Assembly: GCA_022013615.1 (NCBI GenBank)
Contig: JAKLQB010000420.1
Location: forward strand, 1-5,458
Reading direction: 5' to 3'
Source of the DNA: Desulfobacterales bacterium
GTDB taxonomy: Bacteria > Desulfobacterota > DSM-4660 > Desulfatiglandales > Desulfatiglandaceae
Length of the DNA stretch: 5,458 bases
Below are positions 1 through 5,458 of this stretch, one piece after another (the first letter of the stretch is position 1; each line of letters begins with the position of its first letter). The notes under the pieces were generated by a model that saw only the letters and a program-made list of their open reading frames with translations, searched no databases and was not told the origin of the DNA. Made by a program: the position numbers and the translations under genes.

Positions 1-45
1 AAAATCCAAATGTCAAATCAAATCCAAAATCCCAATGTCAAAATG
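1..45. repeat. A-rich degenerate direct repeat, two units
   Basis: Two copies of a 17-base unit lie 25 bases apart: 1-17 (AAAATCCAAATGTCAAA) and 26-42 (AAAATCCCAATGTCAAA). They differ at one base. The same AATGTCAAAT core occurs in reverse complement at 148-157, so this may be one arm of a larger imperfect inverted repeat. From memory, similar AAATGTCAAA-type intergenic repeats are common in deltaproteobacterial genomes; this was not checked. The element may begin before the window. Confidence 0.55.
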
Positions 46-140
46 TTTTCCAAAACGAGCAGTTATCTATTTTTTCCCTATCGTGCATCTTCACCGGTGT
101 AGGCTGCGTTTGAATTAATGGGTGGGTATATATTTTTAGC

Positions 141-204
141 ATTTTTAATTTGACATTCATTTGAAATTTGGGCTTTGACCTTTGTCATTCGAATTCATTT
201 TATT
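141..204. repeat. T-rich repeat segment, inverted relative to 1-45
   Basis: ATTTGACATT at 148-157 is the exact reverse complement of AATGTCAAAT at 9-18. The following bases keep the same low-complexity style, with TTTGACC and TTTGTCATT blocks near 174-189. Together with 1-45 this looks like the other arm of a degenerate inverted element of about 200 bp with a roughly 95-base centre. Only short exact matches are shared, so the pairing is suggestive and not proven. Confidence 0.4.
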
Positions 205-232
205 TACATGTTTGGACCCTTTTAGGTTCACC

Positions 233-267
233 ATTCAAGGCACCCTTTTTAGGGGTGGTAGTTGAAT
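233..267 (+). other. Stem-loop in the recB leader
   Basis: An inner stem of seven pairs is formed by 241-247 and 251-257 (CACCCTT with AGGGGTG, one G-T wobble) around a TTT loop. An outer stem of six pairs is formed by ATTCAA (233-238) and TTGAAT (262-267), with a small asymmetric internal loop between them. No T-run follows on the + strand, so it is not a classical intrinsic terminator. It ends 42 bases before the recB ATG and could lie in the recB 5' untranslated region. Any regulatory role is inference. Confidence 0.4.
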
Positions 268-309
268 TCGTCAATCACAAATGCTCCTGAGGCCACTGAA
301 AGATGATAA

Positions 310-3300
310 ATGCGAGATTTTAGTCTATTGAACAGCCCCCTTGAAGGGACAAGCCTTATAGAGGCAAGCGCCGGTACGGGGAAAACGCATACCATCACAG
401 GGCTGTTTCTCAGGCTGGTTCTTGAGAAGGGGCTCCTTGTCAACGAAATCCTTGTGGTCACATTTACCGAGGCTGCCACTGAGGAATTGAAGGACAGGAT
501 TCGAACAAAGCTGTGGGAGGCCATTGGGGTATTCTCTGGTGGCCGGGATAACGATGCCTGGCTGAACGGTCTACTGAGAAAAACAAAGAATCCGAAGACT
601 GCATTGCGACGACTGAATGAAGCACTCCGAAGCTTTGATCAGGCGGCCATATTTACCATACACGGATTCTGCAGGAGAATGCTTCATGAAAATGCCTTTG
701 AAAGCGGTAGCCTCTTTGATACCGAGCTTGTGACTGACCAGGAGAAACTTAAGCAGGAGATTGTTGATGATTTCTGGCGAAAACACTTCTATGAGGCCTC
801 ACCTCTTTTTGTGAACTATGCGCTGCATAACGATTTCAGCCCGGGCAACCTCCTTTCCTTACTCTCCAACAGGGTCTCCCAGCCAGACCTGAAGATTATT
901 CCTGATACTGGAATTCCGGATTCCTCTCAACAGGAGAATGAATTCAGTGTGTCTTTTAAGGAAATTTCAAAGGCCTGGCCGTCAGCGAGAGAGGAGGTTG
1001 AAGAGATCCTTACCACTTATGAAGGCCTAAACAGGAATAGATATAGAAAAGCGAATGTCCCAATCTGGATCCAGTCTATGGACCACTATGTAAAATCCCG
1101 TGGTCATAATCCAATATTATTCAAAGGATTTGAAAAATTTACTGCCAGTGAAATCGAAATTTCGTTGAAAAAAGATTATGCCCCACCTGAGCATCCGTTT
1201 TTTGAATGCTGCGAAAGGTTAAAGAATGCCTTTGACGACCTTGAAGACATTTTTAAGAGGCATCTGTTAGGGCTAAAAATAGAATTGTTTCATTATGCAA
1301 GAAATGAGCTTACAAGGAAAAAAGGGGAGAAAAATATTCAGTCTTTTGATGACCTTCTACTCAAACTTCATAAAGCCCTGGAGGGAAAAAGCGGGGTATA
1401 TCTTGCAGGGGCAATAAGGGCCAAATTCAAGGCTGCCTTGATAGATGAATTCCAGGACACGGACCCGGTCCAGTACGCCATTTTTAAAAAGGTTTTCGGA
1501 ACCGAAGACAGGATACTTTTTTTGATCGGCGATCCCAAGCAGGCCATATACGGGTTTCGAGGTGCTGATATCTTTGCCTACATGCAGGCGAAAGGTGACG
1601 CGAAATCCCAGTACACTCTAAGGGAGAACTGGCGGTCCGATCCCGACCTGATTGCTGCAATAAATGCCGTTTTTACCCAAACAGAACATCCCTTTGTCTA
1701 TGATGAAATACCATTTCAGCCGGCTGTTCCCGCAGAGAGGAAAGACATCACTGTTCTCAGGCTGAACGGACAATCTGAACCGCCTTTTCAACTTTGGTTT
1801 GTAGAGGCAGGCAAAATAACCGGGTCTGAAAAGTCGCTTACTAAGGCTAAGGCCCGGGAAATGATTCCTCAGGCTGTGGCAGCGGAGATTTCGAGGCTTT
1901 TAGGGCGGATGGGTCAGGTCTATACTCTTGACAGTTCATATGAAGAGCGTAGAGCTGACCCCATCAGGTATTTAAGAGAAGGTGACATTGCCGTATTGGT
2001 GCGCACGAACGCAGAGGCGCGCCTTATGCAGGAAGCCCTCACAGGCCTTCATATCCCGAGCGTTCTTTACAGTACAGGCGACCTTTTTGATACACATGAA
2101 GCCATGGAAATGGAGAGGCTTCTTGCCGCAATTGCAGAACCCGGCAATGAACGACTCTTAAGAGCCGGCCTGACGACCGATATAATGGGTGTCAGCGGTG
2201 AGGAAATCTGTGGCCTGCTGGAGGATGAAACCGGGTGGGAAAACTGGCTTGTTAAATTCAAGACATTTCACGATCTTTGGAATGAGCGCGGCTTTATCCG
2301 CATGTTTAGATATCTGCTAATACAAGAAAAGGTCCAGCCCCGCCTCATGTCTTTGCCCGATGGAGAGCGGCGCAATACAAACCTGCTGCATCTCTCGGAA
2401 GTCCTCCACCAGAAATCCGTTGAAAAGAAGCTCGGTATGGCAGATCTGCTCAAATGGCTTTCAGAGCAGAGAGATGGAAGTACGCCCGGGTTCGAAGAAC
2501 ACCCCCTGCGTCTCGAAAGTGATGAGAATGCTGTCAAACTTGTGACTATCCATAAGAGTAAGGGCCTTGAATATCCTGTTGTTTTTTGCCCCTTTTCGTG
2601 GGACGGCTCCAGGATGATGAGACCAAAAGATCCTTTTATGTTCCACGATGAAGCCCACAGCATGACCTTAACTCTTGATCTTGGCTCTTCACATATGGAT
2701 GAAAACCGTCCAATTGCTGAGAAGGAAATCCTGGCGGAGAATCTGAGGCTCCTTTATGTGGCCCTAACCCGGGCAAAAAACCGCTGCTACTTCATCTGGG
2801 GTCGCTTTAACAAGGCTGAGACTTCCGCTCCGGCTTACCTTCTTCACTCGCCGAAATCATGGGAAGAAAGAAATGTTGTTGATGCTATCGCCAATAAATT
2901 TGCAGGGTTAAGTGATGAAGATGTGGTTTCGGACCTGAGAATTGCCGTTGACAGGGCCGGAGGAAGCATCGGGCTATCTGATATGCCGGTGGAGCAGGGG
3001 AGGGCATATTCTCCTTTACAAGTCCGGGAGGAAACCTTCAGTTGCCGGAAATTTTCAGGGACCATAGATCGGCAGTGGCGCATTTCAAGTTTTTCATCTC
3101 TTGTATCGGGCCTGCGGCACTCGGATGAATTGCCTGATCGGGATGCCATAAGTCTTCCTGATGCCTGTGATCAAAAAGATTTTCAAGAATTGGACACCGA
3201 AGAACCGGTTTTAGATATTTTTTCCTTTCCAAGAGGTGCAAAGCCCGGGACATTCCTGCACGATGTCCTGGAACACCTGGATTTTGCTGAAGGGGAACCG

Positions 3301-3996
3301 GCTGTTATGAAGGCCCTGGTTGCAGATAAACTCAGGGAATACAAATTTGAATCCTACTGGCTGGACATCATTTGTGGTACAATCACAACCGTCCTTAACG
3401 CGCCACTGGACCCTGGATCGGAAGATCTAAAATTCTCATGCATCCAGAATAGAGATCGTTTGAACGAGTTGGAATTCTACTTTCCTTTGAAATCTATTTC
3501 CCCGGAGAAACTTGAAAGGTTATTTCAAGCGAACATGGGGCATCAACCCGTCTACGGTGGATCTTCGAGCACGCATGGGGCGGATCTTCGATTTCCGGGA
3601 GGGCCTCCGGAAACCATCGAGCGACTTCAATTTTCTCCCATTAGGGGATTTATGAAAGGGTTCATGGATCTGGTCTTTCAGTGGCGCGACCGTTTTTATT
3701 TAGTTGACTGGAAATCCAATTTCCTTGGGAGCCGAATCGAAGACTATGGCCAGGCACTCTTAACTATGGCAATGAAAAAGGAATTGTACACCTTACAGTA
3801 CTATATCTACACTTTGGCCCTGGATCAATACCTGCGGCTCCGCATGCCCGGCTACCGTTATGAAAAACACTTCGGCGGAGTTTATTATATTTTCCTGCGC
3901 GGCGTGGATTCCAAAATGGGCCCCGATTTCGGTATTTACAGGGACGTGCCTTCACCTGAGTTGATTAGCGCATTAAGGGAAGGTCTGATAGAATAA
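310..3996 (+). CDS. recB: RecB, exodeoxyribonuclease V beta subunit (3'-5' helicase and nuclease)
   Basis: RecB is the slow 3'-5' motor and the only nuclease of RecBCD, acting on double-strand DNA ends in the cytoplasm. At 1228 aa it is slightly longer than E. coli RecB (1180 aa). Helicase motifs appear in order: Walker A EASAGTGKT (residues 18-26), motif Ia VTFTEAATEEL (50-60), TIHGFCRRML (116-125), motif II LIDEFQDTDP (377-386), motif III GDPKQAIYGFRGAD (407-420), motif IV around ENWRSDPDLI (439-448), motif V with HKSKGLEYP (748-756) and motif VI RLLYVALTRAK (813-823). The C-terminal nuclease keeps FLHDVLEHL with His984, then Asp1120, Asp1133 and Lys1135 in GFMDLVF and LVDWKSN, matching E. 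coli His956, Asp1067, Asp1080 and Lys1082. The LQYYIYTLAL segment and the FGGVYYIFLRGVD segment near the end are also typical. ATG 310 is the only sensible start, because TAA sits immediately upstream in frame; the ribosome-binding site is weak. The gene looks fully functional. Confidence 0.97.
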   Translation: MRDFSLLNSPLEGTSLIEASAGTGKTHTITGLFLRLVLEKGLLVNEILVVTFTEAATEELKDRIRTKLWEAIGVFSGGRDNDAWLNGLLRKTKNPKTALRRLNEALRSFDQAAIFTIHGFCRRMLHENAFESGSLFDTELVTDQEKLKQEIVDDFWRKHFYEASPLFVNYALHNDFSPGNLLSLLSNRVSQPDLKIIPDTGIPDSSQQENEFSVSFKEISKAWPSAREEVEEILTTYEGLNRNRYRKANVPIWIQSMDHYVKSRGHNPILFKGFEKFTASEIEISLKKDYAPPEHPFFECCERLKNAFDDLEDIFKRHLLGLKIELFHYARNELTRKKGEKNIQSFDDLLLKLHKALEGKSGVYLAGAIRAKFKAALIDEFQDTDPVQYAIFKKVFGTEDRILFLIGDPKQAIYGFRGADIFAYMQAKGDAKSQYTLRENWRSDPDLIAAINAVFTQTEHPFVYDEIPFQPAVPAERKDITVLRLNGQSEPPFQLWFVEAGKITGSEKSLTKAKAREMIPQAVAAEISRLLGRMGQVYTLDSSYEERRADPIRYLREGDIAVLVRTNAEARLMQEALTGLHIPSVLYSTGDLFDTHEAMEMERLLAAIAEPGNERLLRAGLTTDIMGVSGEEICGLLEDETGWENWLVKFKTFHDLWNERGFIRMFRYLLIQEKVQPRLMSLPDGERRNTNLLHLSEVLHQKSVEKKLGMADLLKWLSEQRDGSTPGFEEHPLRLESDENAVKLVTIHKSKGLEYPVVFCPFSWDGSRMMRPKDPFMFHDEAHSMTLTLDLGSSHMDENRPIAEKEILAENLRLLYVALTRAKNRCYFIWGRFNKAETSAPAYLLHSPKSWEERNVVDAIANKFAGLSDEDVVSDLRIAVDRAGGSIGLSDMPVEQGRAYSPLQVREETFSCRKFSGTIDRQWRISSFSSLVSGLRHSDELPDRDAISLPDACDQKDFQELDTEEPVLDIFSFPRGAKPGTFLHDVLEHLDFAEGEPAVMKALVADKLREYKFESYWLDIICGTITTVLNAPLDPGSEDLKFSCIQNRDRLNELEFYFPLKSISPEKLERLFQANMGHQPVYGGSSSTHGADLRFPGGPPETIERLQFSPIRGFMKGFMDLVFQWRDRFYLVDWKSNFLGSRIEDYGQALLTMAMKKELYTLQYYIYTLALDQYLRLRMPGYRYEKHFGGVYYIFLRGVDSKMGPDFGIYRDVPSPELISALREGLIE

Positions 3997-4006
3997 AGGA
4001 AACAGT

Positions 4007-4086
4007 TTCACCGCTGAGACGCCAAGAGCGCAGAGAAAGACTCTTGACAAATAAAACACTTCGACTCTGGGTGACTCTTTGGTGAA
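4007..4086. repeat. Imperfect palindromic repeat element between recB and recD
   Basis: Three blocks on the left pair in the correct nested order with three on the right: TTCACC (4007-4012) with GGTGAA (4081-4086), AAGAG (4024-4028) with CTCTT (4075-4079), and CAGAG (4031-4035) with CTCTG (4065-4069). All 16 pairs are exact, with an 11-base bulge at 4013-4023 on the left. GACTCT also occurs three times (4039, 4063, 4073). The left arm, with CCGCTGAGACGCCAAGAGCG, resembles the widely scattered CCGCAGAGACGCAGAG-type intergenic repeats of many bacterial genomes, from memory. No transposase or coding capacity is present. It accounts for most of the 103-base recB-recD gap and carries no T-run, so it is not an obvious terminator. 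Confidence 0.65.
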
Positions 4087-4089
4087 TTC

Positions 4090-4093
4090 AGGA
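4090..4093 (+). promoter_or_regulatory. Ribosome-binding site deciding the recD start
   Basis: AGGA lies six bases before ATG 4100, good Shine-Dalgarno spacing. The in-frame upstream candidates TTG 4079 and GTG 4082 have no such site, and they fall inside the right arm of the palindromic repeat. This supports ATG 4100 as the true start. Confidence 0.55.
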
Positions 4094-4099
4094 TTAGCA

Positions 4100-5005
4100 A
4101 TGAACCAAAAAGGCATTAAATACCTGCTGGAGCATGGAGTCTTCTCAGAGCTTGATATTCACTTTGCGAGGCTCATGATAAGGCTTTCGGGAAAAGAAGA
4201 CGAAGAGATCTTCCTTGCTGCATCCCTTGTTAGCCGTGCCACGGGAGAGGGACATGTGTGCCTGGATCTTTCAACTGTGGACGGGGAGCCTCTAATTACT
4301 GGTGAGCCCGGCACAGATGGTTTTGTCTGCCCGGGGTTAGAGGAGTGGCGCAAGAAACTTGATTCAAGCAGCGTTGTGGGAAGGCCGGGTGACTACAGGC
4401 CCCTCATCCTCGATGACCGTTCGCGCCTCTACCTTTATAGATACTGGGATTATGAAAATATACTGGCTAATAAGATTAGCGAACGGGTGGCTTCAAAAAT
4501 AGAAGGAGTAGATCTTCCCCTGCTTAAGGACGGCCTTTCAAAGTTCTTTTCGCCCTTAGAGAACGGACAGACAGACTGGCAAAAGTTGGCTGCCTTTGTA
4601 TCTGTTCTGAAAAAGTTTTGTGTGATTTCCGGTGGGCCCGGCACAGGAAAGAGCACGTTAATCGCAAGAGTCATTGCCCTGATTCTGGAACAGAGGAGGG
4701 GAAGTGAGATGCGAATAGCCCTTGCCGCGCCTACGGGCAAGGCGGCAGCGCGACTCCAGGAAGCTATTCAGAACGGCAAAGAAACACTGCCTGTAGAGGC
4801 CCATATCAAAGAGGCGATTCCCATCAAAGCGTCCACTCTTCACCGGCTGATGGGTACAATACCAGGCTCTCCATACTTCCGCCATAATGCCGAAAACCCG
4901 CTCCCTGTTGATATGGTTATTGTGGATGAAGCCTCCATGGTGGATCTGGCGCTCATGTCGAAACTTGTGCAGGCATTACCCTCGGATGCCCGGCTGGTTC
5001 TATAG
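4100..5005 (+). CDS. recD: RecD, exodeoxyribonuclease V alpha subunit, 5' part ending at an in-frame TAG
   Basis: RecD is the fast 5'-3' SF1B helicase of RecBCD. This reading frame gives 301 residues before TAG at 5003-5005. Visible motifs are Walker A GGPGTGKST (178-186, Lys184, close to E. coli Lys177), motif Ia LAAPTGKAAARLQ (208-220), STLHRLMG (245-252) and Walker B VIVDEASMVDL (273-283, Asp276-Glu277). The N-terminal part (about residues 1-110) fits the RecD N-terminal domain, which contacts RecC in the E. coli complex. ATG 4100 is preferred over TTG 4079, which would add seven residues, because of the AGGA site and the repeat overlap. The TAG replaces the hydrophobic residue just before motif III: the family reads about LGDRDQ, and here it is stop-GDKDQ. 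A TTG leucine codon would become TAG by one base change. Taken alone, the product lacks motifs III-VI and should be inactive as a helicase. Confidence 0.9.
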   Translation: MNQKGIKYLLEHGVFSELDIHFARLMIRLSGKEDEEIFLAASLVSRATGEGHVCLDLSTVDGEPLITGEPGTDGFVCPGLEEWRKKLDSSSVVGRPGDYRPLILDDRSRLYLYRYWDYENILANKISERVASKIEGVDLPLLKDGLSKFFSPLENGQTDWQKLAAFVSVLKKFCVISGGPGTGKSTLIARVIALILEQRRGSEMRIALAAPTGKAAARLQEAIQNGKETLPVEAHIKEAIPIKASTLHRLMGTIPGSPYFRHNAENPLPVDMVIVDEASMVDLALMSKLVQALPSDARLVL

Positions 5006-5458
5006 GGAGACAAGGATCAATTGGCCTCGGTTGAGGCCGGTGCCGTACTCGGGGATATTTGCGATACGGGTCGAATCCATGGGTTTTCCAGGGACCTCTT
5101 AAACCGCTTCCGGGAAATCACCGGCGACCCGGCTGATATTTCCCAGGGGAATAGTAGCGGGCCGGTGATTAAGGATTCGGTTGTTGAGCTCAGGAAAAAC
5201 TATCGTTTTGGACTCGAAAGTGGCATTAGTGCCGTAAGCCTGGGTGTAAATCAAGGAGACGGTAACCTGGCGCTCAGAATCCTTAAGAGTGGTGAATACG
5301 ATGATATCAAATGGACGACCCTGCCCGAACCGAATGCCCTGTACAGCGTGTTAAGGGAAAATGTTCTGAACGGATTCAAACCCTGCCTTGAAACCAAAGA
5401 TCCCTTTGAGGCTCACAGTTTGTTTGGACGATTCCGTATTCTATGTGCGCTTAGAAAA
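5006..5458 (+). pseudogene. recD: Continuation of recD after the in-frame stop, cut by the window edge
   Basis: The recD frame stays open for 151 codons to the last base, with unmistakable RecD sequence. Motif III follows the stop directly as GDKDQLASVEAGAVLGDI. Next comes ELRKNYRFGLESGI (motif IV type, Tyr368-Arg369 counted from ATG 4100 with the stop as codon 302). The segment ends with RFRILCALRK, matching a conserved RecD stretch before the C-terminal helicase domain. There is no frameshift, insertion or deletion. No ATG occurs in frame here, and TTG 5021 and GTG 5165 lack a clear ribosome-binding site, so independent translation is unlikely. The rest of recD, including motifs V and VI (roughly 150 residues by comparison with E. 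coli RecD), must lie beyond the window. It is labelled pseudogene because of the stop; it would be ordinary recD if the TAG is an error or is read through. Confidence 0.8.

Larger units (their letters stand above)
1..309. other. AT-rich non-coding region upstream of recB
   Basis: No convincing coding sequence is present on either strand. The region holds an A-rich degenerate repeat at the left edge (1-45), a T-rich segment with partly complementary sequence (141-204), and a stem-loop at 233-267. An in-frame TAA at 307-309 directly precedes the recB start codon, so recB cannot extend into this region. No confident sigma-70 promoter, tRNA or intrinsic terminator was found by eye. The left boundary is the window edge, so the upstream gene is unknown; recC is often placed there in recBCD loci but is not seen. 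Confidence 0.7.

Noticed and set aside
1..102. Open frame of 33 codons from the left edge to TAG at 100-102, possibly the tail of an upstream gene
   Set aside because: Most of it is low-complexity repeat, and the translation has no recognisable RecC or other C-terminal sequence.
175..203. Possible sigma-70 promoter: TTGACC (175-180) and TTTTAT (198-203) with 17-base spacing
   Set aside because: The -10 match is only four of six in a T-rich repeat background, where such matches are expected by chance. TTGACA at 150-155 has no -10 at a proper distance.
2268..2663. 131-codon antisense open frame within recB
   Set aside because: It lies opposite conserved recB helicase sequence, and its Ser/Arg-rich translation with no recognisable domain is typical of a shadow frame.
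4044..4049. TTGACA in the recB-recD gap as a -35 box for a recD promoter
   Set aside because: There is no TATAAT-like hexamer 16-18 bases downstream, and the motif lies in the loop of the palindromic repeat.
3997..4086. Intrinsic terminator after recB
   Set aside because: The inverted repeat has a 29-base central loop and interrupted stems, and no T-run follows it.
4079..4099. TTG 4079 or GTG 4082 as the recD start
   Set aside because: Both lie within the repeat arm and lack a ribosome-binding site, whereas ATG 4100 has AGGA at good spacing and a family-typical N-terminus.
4887..5102. + strand open frame crossing the recD stop in another frame
   Set aside because: It overlaps conserved RecD sequence in a shifted frame, and its translation is Trp/Arg-rich without any motif. 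The RecD frame itself continues unchanged after the TAG, so this is not a frameshift.

Overview
This window holds the recB-recD part of a bacterial RecBCD (exonuclease V) locus. RecBCD is the helicase-nuclease that processes double-strand DNA ends for recombination and degrades foreign linear DNA. All genes read on the + strand. The protein motifs, the moderate GC content and the two kinds of low-complexity intergenic repeat would fit a Desulfobacterota-type (deltaproteobacterial) genome or metagenome bin. That placement is an inference from sequence style; no taxonomic marker is present.

Layout. Bases 1-309 are non-coding and AT-rich. They contain A/T-rich degenerate repeats in opposite orientations and a good stem-loop at 233-267. 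recB occupies 310-3996 and looks complete (1228 aa), with an intact UvrD/Rep-type SF1A helicase and an intact C-terminal nuclease. Bases 3997-4099 are a short gap almost filled by an imperfect palindromic repeat (about 4007-4086). recD starts at ATG 4100 and runs off the right edge of the window. It is interrupted by one in-frame TAG at 5003-5005, exactly between helicase motifs II and III. The same reading frame continues past the stop for 151 codons with clear RecD sequence, so the lesion is a single codon, not a frameshift or rearrangement.

How the parts work together. RecB (3'-5' helicase plus nuclease) and RecD (5'-3' helicase) are the two motors of a complex held together by RecC. recC is not in the window; it could lie beyond the left edge or elsewhere. 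If the amber codon is real and not suppressed, the cell would have an intact RecB but a RecD cut off after about 301 residues, without motifs III-VI. In E. coli, loss of RecD leaves a RecBC enzyme that still recombines but lacks the normal nuclease activity and Chi response. The alternatives are a sequencing or assembly error, or translational readthrough of TAG.

No new defence system, mobile element with genes, RNA gene or CRISPR array was found. The most noteworthy signals are the isolated stop codon in recD and the palindromic repeat separating two genes that are normally tightly coupled.
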